From: Lachnospiraceae bacterium
GTDB taxonomy: Bacteria; Bacillota; Clostridia; Lachnospirales; Lachnospiraceae
DNA: 64,000 nt
Reading direction: 5' to 3'
NCBI GenBank assembly: GCA_022510565.1
Contig: JAFLTE010000009.1
Location: 1 to 64,000 of the forward strand
This document shows, in pieces, positions 17,769 to 26,677 of this stretch (the stretch's first letter is position 1; each line of letters starts with the position of its first letter). Below the pieces are notes generated by a model. That model was not told the origin of the DNA and ran no database searches. It saw only the letters and a program-made list of their open reading frames with translations. A program made the translations under genes and the position numbers.

Positions 17769-19787
17769 TTACCTTCTATAACTGTTATGCGGATATCTGC
17801 GCATGGATCGGCGTGTCCTGTCATCCGCTTCACCCTCGTCGTGATAACAATCCTGACAGATTGGGGCAGTGTAATCCCACGGCAGAACCTTCCCGCATAT
17901 GCGGCATTTTTTCTCAAACTGGCCCTTATCTTCTTTCAACAGCTCGCCTATCTCATGCTGCGCCCACTCTCTGTTGACCGCCACTTCTTCCTTGTCCGTT
18001 TCCCAGTTCATTCTGGCGGAGAATTGTGTATATAAGTCCAACTGTTTGTAGTAGGACTCTAAACCTTCCAGACTGAAATCCTGCGGCAGCATCGGACAAT
18101 TATGAAATTCCAAGGGTTTCTCACAATAACGAAGCCACAGTCTTAGCACTTCTCTGTCGTTGACATCAAACGGACAAGTAATCAGGGACAGCACGAACTT
18201 CCTGTCATCGATGTATGACAGTTTCTTGCGGTAATTACGCAGATACCGGTATTTCTTCACACTCTCCGCCATGGATATCTTATCGTACATGGGCTGATTC
18301 TTCGTTCTCTCCCACGCTTCGATAATCTCGTCCATCTCCATGTCAATGTCCAAAAGCACTTCCGGAAATCCGATCCGGGCTCTTGAAAGCGGAAAGAGCG
18401 GTTCCTCCATTTTCCGTCCGATATATTCTATATCTGCCGCGGACTGTACATATCCCACATCGTAATAACCGTATCTTCCGGCACGCCCTGCGATCTGCCT
18501 GATTTCCTCCGCATTCAGCCTGCGCTTGTCCTTGCCGTCGAACTTCATACTGTTCATAAAAACCACTCGACGAATCGGCAGATTTATCCCCATGCCGATA
18601 GCATCTGTCGCCACTACTACCTGATTGGTTCCCTCTGTAAAAAGGCGCACCTGCTCCTGTCTCGTCTGTGGCGGCAAATTACCGTAGATTACGCTGGCTT
18701 TGATTCCTCTCGCCTCCAGCGTCGCGGCGATGGCAAGCACATTCTTTTTGGAAAAGGCAATAAGTGCGTCACCCGCCTCCACATCCTTCGCCATATCGTA
18801 CCGTTTCGGGATAAATTCCAGCTTCGTGTTGCGCTCATGGCGCACAATGTCATAGGTATCGCCGCACCGCTTTATCATCCTGACTAAAAGCTTCTCCGCC
18901 GTCCCCGACAGGCATACATGAATCTCCTCCGCACGAATTCCCAGAATCGCGCGTGTCCAGAAACTCCCCCTGTTCTCGTCCGCCATCATCTGCGCTTCGT
19001 CAATCACGGCAATATCATATGTGTCCCTGATATCCAAAATTTCCACCGTAGATGCCTGCACGAAACTGCCCGGCGTGCGTATCGTCTCCTCACCTGTAAT
19101 CATGCTGCAGGGAATGCCCGAGGTCATCATCCTGTCATAAACTTCCAACGCCAGAAGCCTTAAGGGACCGAGATAAATACCGCGGTAAGCCTGCCTGAGT
19201 CTCTGCAATGCCTGATAGGTCTTTCCACTGTTCGTGGGTCCCACATGCAGAATGAAATGCCGCTTCATACCCCTGGCTTCCGGATATTGTTTCTCCGGCT
19301 CCGCCTCCATCAGCTCCTCAATCCTCCGGCCCACAAGATACTGCATATACTCTTCCTTGTATATTTCATAGAGAGAGCGGCTGCGCAAAAGCTCCGCAGT
19401 CTTTTCCATGCTTACAATATCTTCAGGGTTGGCGCTTGCCGCCATCTTTTGAAGAAATGAGATGTCCAATTTGATGAGCATACGGAGAGCATGTCTGAAT
19501 TTTTTAAGCAGATGCTTATCCCTGTCCGCTACGGTAAACCCGATTGCTGCTGCCCGCTTGTGAAGCTCCTTCATATCTGCCAGTATCTGGTGATTCTCCT
19601 GTTCTTTCTTACGGGCAATACGGCGCTCCAACTGCGAAATCTGTCTCTCACAGCCTTTGATGTGCCTGCGTTTTTCTCCGGGCAAAAACTCCAGAAATGC
19701 CCTGACGTAAGTATTCCAGACTATCTCCGGTATGTCATTGGGAATCGTCTGATTTTTTTCTTTTTGATTGTTATGATTTGTATCCAT
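17769..19787 (-). CDS. SUV3-like DExH RNA helicase with C-terminal zinc ribbon
   Basis: A 672-residue superfamily 2 helicase. Motif I is HVGPTNSGKTYQAL (~residues 177-190), motif II is AVIDEAQMM, motif III is CLSGTAEKLL, and motif VI is QIAGRAGRYG. The GPTNSGKT form and YRGIYLGPLRLLALEVYDR are characteristic of SUV3, the RNA helicase of the mitochondrial degradosome. The N-terminal ~150 residues are helical and basic. The C-terminus has a four-Cys ribbon (CRICGKVL...ICQDC). It likely unwinds RNA, and it lies 35 bases after a GTPase-NYN nuclease gene. No ribosome site precedes the ATG; see the promoter at 19797. Confidence 0.88.
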   Translation of the reverse strand: MDTNHNNQKEKNQTIPNDIPEIVWNTYVRAFLEFLPGEKRRHIKGCERQISQLERRIARKKEQENHQILADMKELHKRAAAIGFTVADRDKHLLKKFRHALRMLIKLDISFLQKMAASANPEDIVSMEKTAELLRSRSLYEIYKEEYMQYLVGRRIEELMEAEPEKQYPEARGMKRHFILHVGPTNSGKTYQALQRLRQAYRGIYLGPLRLLALEVYDRMMTSGIPCSMITGEETIRTPGSFVQASTVEILDIRDTYDIAVIDEAQMMADENRGSFWTRAILGIRAEEIHVCLSGTAEKLLVRMIKRCGDTYDIVRHERNTKLEFIPKRYDMAKDVEAGDALIAFSKKNVLAIAATLEARGIKASVIYGNLPPQTRQEQVRLFTEGTNQVVVATDAIGMGINLPIRRVVFMNSMKFDGKDKRRLNAEEIRQIAGRAGRYGYYDVGYVQSAADIEYIGRKMEEPLFPLSRARIGFPEVLLDIDMEMDEIIEAWERTKNQPMYDKISMAESVKKYRYLRNYRKKLSYIDDRKFVLSLITCPFDVNDREVLRLWLRYCEKPLEFHNCPMLPQDFSLEGLESYYKQLDLYTQFSARMNWETDKEEVAVNREWAQHEIGELLKEDKGQFEKKCRICGKVLPWDYTAPICQDCYHDEGEADDRTRRSMRRYPHNSYRR

Positions 19788-19796
19788 AGTTATATT

Positions 19797-19805
19797 ATTA
19801 TACCA
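19797..19805 (-). promoter_or_regulatory. Extended -10 promoter directly before the helicase ATG
   Basis: On the minus strand TGGTATAAT forms an extended -10 element whose last base is nine bases before the helicase ATG. Transcription would start two to four bases from the ATG, giving a leaderless or nearly leaderless mRNA. No Shine-Dalgarno sequence lies in the expected place and no clear -35 is visible, both consistent with this reading. It could also be chance in AT-rich sequence. Confidence 0.45.
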
Positions 19806-19822
19806 TATGTAACTGTGCTTTC

Positions 19823-22663
19823 CTACTCTTCTCGGTTTGTCTTATCCAAATAATCCGCCGAATTTCCGAGCCTCATCTGCTCCACATATGCCGTCACTTC
19901 GTCGGAAGCGTCCGCAAAGAGATATTTCTTGTCTCCCATCGGCCTATTCGTTCCATCCAGATATGTCTGCCGCAGTTCATCACTCGTCGCCGTCACTTCT
20001 TCCCAGAATTCTCCGGCTGACACGCGAACCGCACCGGCACCCATAATAATCAGCTGTTCCAGCCCGTCGGAGGTAGCTACCCGTACGCGATGTTTTCTTC
20101 CAATCTCGTGTGTCACTTTCTCAATATACTGATCCGCAGTCTCCGCCTCTTTTGTATAAACCACATCAATATTGTGATAGCGCTCCATACTTCCGGGATT
20201 GCCCTTGACCTTATATGCGTCAAATACCAGTATGAGATGCATCCCCCGACTACCCTGGAAGTTACTCAGAATATCCATCAGCCTGCCCCGCGCACCGTCC
20301 AGATTTTCCTCCGCCAGTTCTTTTAAATAATCCCATGCAAAAATAATATTGTAGCCATCCACCAGAAGGTATTCTTCCTGTGAATCGGTATTTTTCCTGT
20401 CACGTTTTTCCTTGCCGGATAGTGTACTGTAACTGTTTCCCTTGTCTGATAAATTGACCTCTCTGTCTGAGCGGTTATTTCCCCGTATCGTCTTGGCCCA
20501 GCCCTGTTTTTTTCTCTCTTTGGTGCCATAGGTACGGTTCATAATCTCGTCAATTTCATCCTGCCCGATGAAGTCCGATGAAGCGGATGTTTCCTGCTCT
20601 TTCCTTTGTATCATTCTACCCTGACCAACGCGTTTTGTGATTGACATAACATTCCATCCGTCCTGCTCTTGCAGCTCAGACGAACTCTCAGTCATCACAT
20701 TCTCCAGATGCATATAATCCTCAACCTGCTCCCACTCCACCACAAAACCCGCTCCGTGGGCACAGAATACGGAACTGCAGGGATTCTGCGTATCCCGCTG
20801 CGCGTCATACCCTATCGCCTCAATCACTTCCTGTGCATTATGGCACGGCTCATACCCTTTTAACTCTGTATATAATCTGCCTTGTCCGCCCGAATACGCC
20901 AACACTTGTGCCTGATAACCCGCCATCTCGGAAGCAGGTACCGTGCCCGTCAGAACAGCATAGTCTCCCATCGACTCAGGTGCCCCGAACTTTCCCGATT
21001 TTGCCTGCATATCGGTCATGCCACGCCCAATCATGGAAGCTGGCAGCTCCAGCCTAAAGGCATATACCGGCTCCAAAAGAATACTCTGCGCTTTGCATAG
21101 CCCATGCCTGACGGCACGATAAGTAGCCTGTCTGAAATCACCGCCCTCGGTATGCTTTAGGTGGGCGCGTCCCGTCGCGAGAGTAATCTGCATATCCGTA
21201 ATCGGAGAACCCGTCAGTACACCCAAATGCTCTTTTTCCTCCAAATGAGTGAGCACAAGGCGCTGCCAGTTACGCTCGAGCACATCCTCGCTGCACCGCG
21301 TATCAAATGTCAGCCCGCTGCCCGGCTCTCCCGGTTCCATAATCAGATGCACCTCGGCATAATGCTTGAGCGGTTCATAATGACCCACGCCCTCCACCGG
21401 TGCAAGTATGGTTTCCTTGTAGACGATACTGCCCTCGTCAAAATCCACATCCACGCCGAAACGCTCACGGATAATGTTTTTCAATATCTCAATCTGTACT
21501 TCGCCCATGAGCTGCGCCTGAATCTCGTTAAGCTGCTCTTTCCACACGATGTGAAGCTGGGGCTCCTCCTCTTCAAGTTGACATAACTTCTGATACATCT
21601 GATGCACGTCACATCCCTCAGGCAGCACAATGCGATAGGTCATAATCGGCTCTAAAAGCGGTATCGTATTCTCCCGCTCCGCTCCCAATCCTTCCCCGCT
21701 GAAAGTTGCTGCAGGTCCTGTCAGAGCACAGACCGTCCCCGCCGACGCCTCCTGTTCCACCGTATATTTACTGCCGGAGTATATGCGGATTTGGTCAACT
21801 TTTTCTTCCGTAACGGAATCTGGCCCGTCGCCTTCCCGATAGGCTCTGAGGTTACCCCTGCTCGTAATCGTCTGCTTCACCTTGAGCGTTCCGCCGGTGA
21901 TTTTTACATAAGTCAGACGGACGCCCTGTGCATCCCTGGCAATCTTATATACCCGCGCACCAAACTCATCCGTATAATGCGGCATCCGTGTATAATCGTC
22001 TAAACCGTTCAGCAGTTCCTCCACACCCTCCACTTTCAGAGCGGAACCGAAAAAGCATGGGAAAACCTTGCGCCGTGCAACAAGTGACTTTATCGTCTCA
22101 TTATTTATGAAAGTATCCGACTCGAGATACCGCTCCAGCAATTCCTCGTCGCATACCGCAATTTCCTCATAGAATTCCTCATCTCTCTCACCGAATGACA
22201 CACACCGCTTATCCAGTCTGTCCTTTAACTCCCTCAGAAGCGCCTCCTCCGAAACGCCCTGCTGGTCCATCTTGTTGACAAAAAGAAATACCGGCACACA
22301 GTAACGCTCAAGAAGTCTCCAAAGCGTCAACACATGAGCCTGTACACCGTCCGCTCCGCTTATAACAAGTACCGCGTAATCAAGCACCTGCAGTGTCCGC
22401 TCCATCTCCGCCGAAAAATCCATATGCCCCGGCGTGTCAAGCAGCGTAATCTCCACGTCTCGCCAGGAGAATACCGCCTGCTTGGAAAAAATGGTAATGC
22501 CGCGCTCCCGCTCCTGACTGTCGGTGTCCAGAAAGGCATCCTTATGGTCCACCCGTCCCAATTTACGAATGCTGCCACTTGTATACAGTATGCTCTCCGC
22601 CAGAGTCGTCTTGCCGGCGTCCACATGGGCCAGAATGCCCACCACCAGTTTCTTATTCCCCAT
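19823..22663 (-). CDS. EF-G/Tet(M)-type GTPase fused to a NYN (Rae1/YacP-like) nuclease domain
   Basis: A 946-residue fusion. Residues 1-~650 are an EF-G-like translational GTPase of the ribosomal protection type: G1 AHVDAGKTT, switch text RERGITIFSKQA, G3 DTPGHMDF, G4 NKMDQQG, and the C-terminal NPCSSVFCAHGAGF, similar to Tet(M)-class proteins. A charged linker of ~100 residues follows. Residues ~763-900 are a NYN/PIN-like domain: YLLVDGYNIIF, LVFDAYKVKGN, KEAETADQYIE and VATSDGLEQ, with acidic residues D769, D815, D844 and D866 in place. This domain is homologous to YacP/Rae1, an endonuclease that cuts mRNA in the ribosomal A site. A ribosome-targeted nuclease is inferred. Confidence 0.88.
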   Translation of the reverse strand: MGNKKLVVGILAHVDAGKTTLAESILYTSGSIRKLGRVDHKDAFLDTDSQERERGITIFSKQAVFSWRDVEITLLDTPGHMDFSAEMERTLQVLDYAVLVISGADGVQAHVLTLWRLLERYCVPVFLFVNKMDQQGVSEEALLRELKDRLDKRCVSFGERDEEFYEEIAVCDEELLERYLESDTFINNETIKSLVARRKVFPCFFGSALKVEGVEELLNGLDDYTRMPHYTDEFGARVYKIARDAQGVRLTYVKITGGTLKVKQTITSRGNLRAYREGDGPDSVTEEKVDQIRIYSGSKYTVEQEASAGTVCALTGPAATFSGEGLGAERENTIPLLEPIMTYRIVLPEGCDVHQMYQKLCQLEEEEPQLHIVWKEQLNEIQAQLMGEVQIEILKNIIRERFGVDVDFDEGSIVYKETILAPVEGVGHYEPLKHYAEVHLIMEPGEPGSGLTFDTRCSEDVLERNWQRLVLTHLEEKEHLGVLTGSPITDMQITLATGRAHLKHTEGGDFRQATYRAVRHGLCKAQSILLEPVYAFRLELPASMIGRGMTDMQAKSGKFGAPESMGDYAVLTGTVPASEMAGYQAQVLAYSGGQGRLYTELKGYEPCHNAQEVIEAIGYDAQRDTQNPCSSVFCAHGAGFVVEWEQVEDYMHLENVMTESSSELQEQDGWNVMSITKRVGQGRMIQRKEQETSASSDFIGQDEIDEIMNRTYGTKERKKQGWAKTIRGNNRSDREVNLSDKGNSYSTLSGKEKRDRKNTDSQEEYLLVDGYNIIFAWDYLKELAEENLDGARGRLMDILSNFQGSRGMHLILVFDAYKVKGNPGSMERYHNIDVVYTKEAETADQYIEKVTHEIGRKHRVRVATSDGLEQLIIMGAGAVRVSAGEFWEEVTATSDELRQTYLDGTNRPMGDKKYLFADASDEVTAYVEQMRLGNSADYLDKTNREE

Positions 22664-22695
22664 CAGGAATCCTTTCTGCTATTGTTATTCCAACC

Positions 22696-24102
22696 TTATT
22701 TCAAAAACACAAAGTCCCTCAACTCAAACAGACATCTGTTCTTAAAGTACTCACCGGTCCAGCCGCCGTATTCTGTTGTGACCCTAAAATACAGTGCATG
22801 ACGTCCGGTAACATTTTGCACTACTGTGCGGACCACGCCGTCATCCGGACCGATTTCACACACACCGATTTCTGTGCTGTCATCCAGAAGGATATGCAGC
22901 TTGCAATTACAGCCAAGACCGTTTACCCGGACAGCAAATTCCATAGTTTTGCTGGAATAATCGTCGCCAAAATCAAAATATTTGTACCCAATCTCACAGC
23001 CGTCTGTTATCCCGGTAATCACGCGTTCAAAGATATTCTTTTCCGTCACCATTGCCCCACCCTTCAGCACGCAGGCCAATTCCGCAGGGGTGATTTTATA
23101 AGGTGAAAGGGATTCTTCAAAACCCAGCGAAGTCATCTCCACAGGGGGAATTGAGCCGTCAGGCAATATTGTGATTTTCTCTACACATCCACGACGGGAC
23201 ATGATGGTTCCGTTTGTCATGCGGTGATAGAAAATGTACCACTGTCCGTTAATACATGCCACAGAGCCATGATTGTTGCCGCCGGGGTAATCTACCCCGT
23301 TGTCTACAATATAGCCACGGTAGCTGAACGGTCCGGTTGGTTTGTCAGAGGTTGCATATGCCAGACAGCTGCCACGCTTCGGAGAATAAATCAGGTAATA
23401 AGTGCTGCCGATCTTTCGTGGAGAACATGCTTCAAAAAACCTCGAATCCGGCTCGTCAAATCCATATGCATCCGCTACAGGACTTCCCTCCACGGTGGGC
23501 GGATTCGTTGATTTTGAGCTCTGCCCCGGCTGTTTGGCCACCCGGCAGGGAATAATATGCTCAATACAGCTGCCGTCCAGGATTTCATACATATTATCCG
23601 GGTTTACCTGAGCCATGAATGAACGCTCGTAGCCGCAATAAATATAGACCTTGCCGTCATCGTCCACCAGCACTCCCGGATCAATAAACCAACCGTTGCA
23701 GCATACCTCCTCCGGTACGGTATAGCGATACTGGGACAGCAGCCGGAACGGTCCCTCCGGGCGGTCGCTGACCGCCACACAGCCGATGGAGTTGACAATG
23801 TAGGCAAACAGATAATATTTACCGTCCTTCTCGACCACATCCGGGGCATACAACTCATTATCCTCTGTCGTCCAGGACGTATCCGCCTCATGATCCCGAT
23901 CCGCCCGAGTATGGAAGATATCCCCATGACAAGTCCAGTCATTTAAGTTGTCCACGGGTGCGCTCCAACACTTCAAAACATAATCGCAGAACCGATCCGA
24001 CCCCGAGCGGTCATGGGATCCATACACATAAACTCGATCGCCGAATACTCTTGGCTCTCCGTCGGGAATATACTCCCAATTGGGTAAATATGGATTTGGC
24101 AT
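22696..24102 (-). CDS. Glycoside hydrolase family 43 protein with CBM6-like domain
   Basis: About 468 residues from the ATG at 24102, which has GGAGGGG upstream. The N-terminal five-bladed propeller shows GH43 text: PRVFGDRVYVYGSHD with the catalytic base Asp, ELYAPDVVEKDGKYYLF, and RFFEACSPRKIGSTYYLI with the catalytic acid Glu. The C-terminal ~130 residues (FDFGDDYSSKTMEFAVRV to WTGEYFKNR) look like a CBM6-type module. Likely activity is alpha-L-arabinofuranosidase or beta-xylosidase on oligosaccharides. No signal peptide, so cytoplasmic. It follows the cobS-like gene by 19 bases. Confidence 0.88.
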   Translation of the reverse strand: MPNPYLPNWEYIPDGEPRVFGDRVYVYGSHDRSGSDRFCDYVLKCWSAPVDNLNDWTCHGDIFHTRADRDHEADTSWTTEDNELYAPDVVEKDGKYYLFAYIVNSIGCVAVSDRPEGPFRLLSQYRYTVPEEVCCNGWFIDPGVLVDDDGKVYIYCGYERSFMAQVNPDNMYEILDGSCIEHIIPCRVAKQPGQSSKSTNPPTVEGSPVADAYGFDEPDSRFFEACSPRKIGSTYYLIYSPKRGSCLAYATSDKPTGPFSYRGYIVDNGVDYPGGNNHGSVACINGQWYIFYHRMTNGTIMSRRGCVEKITILPDGSIPPVEMTSLGFEESLSPYKITPAELACVLKGGAMVTEKNIFERVITGITDGCEIGYKYFDFGDDYSSKTMEFAVRVNGLGCNCKLHILLDDSTEIGVCEIGPDDGVVRTVVQNVTGRHALYFRVTTEYGGWTGEYFKNRCLFELRDFVFLK

Positions 24103-24121
24103 AATCTTTCTCCCCTCCAGT

Positions 24122-24889
24122 TTACATAACTCTTCCAATGCCGCCAATCACAAGCACACTCGACAACTCGCACAGGCAGAGGAAATATCCTGCCAAATCG
24201 CCTGTAATACCGCCGAACTGTTTTAAAGACATATAGTAATAATATGTCCAGACCCACATCGCCAGAAGCGCCATAACCGCGCCGATTATCGGATTTATTA
24301 CAATCGCACTGATAAAGCAAAGCGCCAGAATCGTCACCAGCACGATCCGCACTGCTCTCTTATGCGCCATGGAGGAAAGGGTGTATATTGTCCCCTCTTT
24401 CTTAGCCGCCGGAAACCAGGCAATGCTCATACCGGATAGCGTTCTGGATATCATATAGCTAAGCCCCAAAAGCAGCAGTTGGTCGTTTTTCCAGATGAGT
24501 ACAAGTCCCGCACTGTAAAGCAGAAAATAACAGACAACGCTTATCACTGCAAATGCGCCCACGTAAGGATCATTTAAAATCTCGAGTTTCCGCTCTTTCT
24601 TCTCATGAGAATGAAGCGCATTGGTCGTCTCCATGAATCCGCCCAAATGAATACCACCTGTTATAATTACAGGAATCACCGCTCCAACCAGCGCAAAGCA
24701 AGTCTGCCCAAACCCATAGGCTATGCAAACTTCACACCAACCGTAAAGCAATGCACCGATGAGAAGTCCTATGATTGGAAAGAAACAGAGAGCATACTTC
24801 ATATTCTGCTTGCTCCGCTCCACTTTCGGCATAGGAATCTTTGAATACATAGCAATTGTTATTATAAAGCCGTTTATGATTGACTTCAT
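24122..24889 (-). CDS. cobS: CobS-like cobalamin synthase homologue lacking the acidic motif
   Basis: A 255-residue polytopic membrane protein, homologous along its length to adenosylcobinamide-GDP ribazoletransferase: MKSIINGFIITIAMYSKIP, FPIIGLLIGALLYG, KLEILNDPYVGAF and ISRTLSGMS. The hallmark acidic motif, normally of the form HLDGxxDTxDA, here reads HLGGFMETTNA, so three aspartates are replaced by Gly, Glu and Asn. These acidic residues are thought to bind Mg2+ for catalysis. No other cobalamin gene or cobalamin riboswitch is visible nearby; neighbours are GH26 and GH43. It may be an inactive or functionally changed paralogue. AGAAGGG precedes the ATG. Confidence 0.8.
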   Translation of the reverse strand: MKSIINGFIITIAMYSKIPMPKVERSKQNMKYALCFFPIIGLLIGALLYGWCEVCIAYGFGQTCFALVGAVIPVIITGGIHLGGFMETTNALHSHEKKERKLEILNDPYVGAFAVISVVCYFLLYSAGLVLIWKNDQLLLLGLSYMISRTLSGMSIAWFPAAKKEGTIYTLSSMAHKRAVRIVLVTILALCFISAIVINPIIGAVMALLAMWVWTYYYYMSLKQFGGITGDLAGYFLCLCELSSVLVIGGIGRVM

Positions 24890-25031
24890 TTTTATCCCTT
24901 CTGTACATATACATTTGCAATATCGCGTGTTATTATATTTGGTTGATTATACCGGTAATTTTATGTAAGCCACCATATCCCTGTCATAATTCATTCCGTC
25001 GGACAGTTCCATTGAATAACTCATGTTATTA

Positions 25032-25976
25032 TCATATCCCTGCCGGATAAGTCACCGCGTATTTGCTGTCATATAACCTGCAAAGCGCATCGTGGCTGTT
25101 GAACTCTTCGTTCATCACAAACCCTTTGCTCCACGTCATATAGTAACACCACGGAACGTGGCTCTTCTCCAACAGCTCTATATCCGGCAGAATACCGATT
25201 TCCGCCAGTGCCGCAGGCTTACTTGCCTTGGTGATGGAAATCAGCTCTTCGTACTCTTCGCGGTAATCTGTCTTCGTCCCTTTCTCCGGATATAAGTCGC
25301 GGGATATGATATCCACCACGTCGTCCCCCGGATAGCCCTCCTTTAACGGACAGTTCCAGACCCACAACAGATTATCCAGATGATGTACATTCACAAAGTG
25401 CTCATACATCAGCCGAAACAATGCAGCCGCCACCTCCGGACCTTTTCTGCCCCACCAGAACCACTTACCTTCGGACTCGTGGAGCGGTCTCCACAGGATG
25501 GGAATATCCTCGTCCATAAAGGGTTTCAGGCACCCCGCCATGATATCCAAATCGTGATAAAAGGCTTCCCGCTCCGCCGTTCCCTTAAGAAGCACACGGC
25601 CGGGGTCGAACTCGGTCTTCTCCGCATAAAAACTCTTGTCATAGCCGCCCAGAGGTGAAAACCAGTGCCATGTCATAGTAACGATGCCGCCGCTTCTCCC
25701 GAAGGCACGCGCATGCTCCAATGTATTGCGGTTCTCGTCAATCTCCGTCCGACAATGTTCATCGCCCGTCTCGTAACGGATATTCGGAGAGTAGGCAAGA
25801 AGTTCAAACCCTCGAAGCGCCGGTTCTTTGCCCGTAATCTTTCTGATTTCGTCAATCTCCTCCATCGCCACAGTCTGGGTATGCTGCCCTGTGATGATTT
25901 TGCGCCCGCCTGCGGCGGACAGATATTTCAATAATTTTCTGGCGTTGTAGGTCGCCCGTGGATTTACCGGTTTCAT
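25032..25976 (-). CDS. Glycoside hydrolase family 26 beta-mannanase-like enzyme
   Basis: A 314-residue (beta/alpha)8 enzyme. The GH26 acid/base motif is WRPLHESEGKWFWWG, and the nucleophile Glu is expected in AALAEIGILPD. KIITGQHTQ near the N-terminus is also family-typical. There is no signal peptide or carbohydrate module, so it should act inside the cell on imported mannooligosaccharides, or on other beta-linked oligosaccharides. A weak GGAAAGG lies 14 bases before the ATG. It is on the same strand as the cobS-like and GH43 genes downstream, with about 140 bases between. Confidence 0.88.
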   Translation of the reverse strand: MKPVNPRATYNARKLLKYLSAAGGRKIITGQHTQTVAMEEIDEIRKITGKEPALRGFELLAYSPNIRYETGDEHCRTEIDENRNTLEHARAFGRSGGIVTMTWHWFSPLGGYDKSFYAEKTEFDPGRVLLKGTAEREAFYHDLDIMAGCLKPFMDEDIPILWRPLHESEGKWFWWGRKGPEVAAALFRLMYEHFVNVHHLDNLLWVWNCPLKEGYPGDDVVDIISRDLYPEKGTKTDYREEYEELISITKASKPAALAEIGILPDIELLEKSHVPWCYYMTWSKGFVMNEEFNSHDALCRLYDSKYAVTYPAGI

Positions 25977-26100
25977 AATTTGTGTCTGTACCTTTCCGTT
26001 TTATCTAATCCACACATTAGTATATCATTTCTCCAATGCGAAATCATCCTTTTTATGCAGAGTTTTTGTTTTAATCAGCTTATGTCAATGTGCCATACAC

Positions 26101-26589
26101 TCACACGATTCCAAGCAGGCTGCCAATCCAATAGATAAACCCAAGTCCCCAACTGGTGACAATACCGAATAATATTACCGGTCCGGCAATCGTAAAAATC
26201 TTACAGCCGATACCGAACACCTGACCTTCTTTCTGATACTCGATGGCGGCCGATGCCACTGAATTGGCGAAACCGGTGATCGGCACAAGCGCACCGCCTC
26301 CGCCCCATTCCACTAATTTCGGGTACACATTGAATCCCGTAAGCAGTACGCTCGCCAGCACAAGCAGCATGGAGCACCATGAAGCTGCCGTCTCCTTGTC
26401 CAGTCCCATTCTGGTAGTTGCATAGTTTAGGATGAATTGTCCCACCAGACAGATTATACCGCCCATGATAAACGCCTTAATCATCTGCCACGTCAGACTG
26501 TATGTGGGTGTCACCTGCTCCACATGCTGTCTGTAGTCCTGTTCTTTTTGCTGCTGCGTTGTCTGCGCTTTTTTATTTTGTTGTGTCAT
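26101..26589 (-). CDS. spoVAC: Stage V sporulation protein AC (SpoVAC)
   Basis: A 162-residue membrane protein and the proposed mechanosensitive subunit of the SpoVA dipicolinate channel. It has a polar Gln-rich N-terminus, then QMIKAFIMGGIICLVGQFI and family text WGGGGALVPITGFANS, with four to five membrane helices. AAAGGAATC precedes the ATG. It is the third gene of a spoVAA-AB-AC run. In most spore formers spoVAD follows immediately; here the next spoVA gene is about 9 kb away. Confidence 0.95.
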   Translation of the reverse strand: MTQQNKKAQTTQQQKEQDYRQHVEQVTPTYSLTWQMIKAFIMGGIICLVGQFILNYATTRMGLDKETAASWCSMLLVLASVLLTGFNVYPKLVEWGGGGALVPITGFANSVASAAIEYQKEGQVFGIGCKIFTIAGPVILFGIVTSWGLGFIYWIGSLLGIV

Positions 26590-26677
26590 GATTTAGATTC
26601 CTTTCTCGTACATTCTATATAAGATACTTTGTAAATTTGTTATAACAATATTTGATACCCTTTATGAGTGTCACTCC

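Noticed and set aside
24947..25024. A 25-residue frame on the minus strand between GH26 and the cobS-like gene (MSYSMELSDGMNYDRDMVAY)
   Set aside because: The ribosome site is poor (AGGG 13 bases away), and no family or conservation can be judged. Possible but not supported.
24890..25031. Possible cobalamin riboswitch before the cobS-like gene
   Set aside because: The spacer is only about 140 bases and has no recognisable B12-box or cobalamin riboswitch core.
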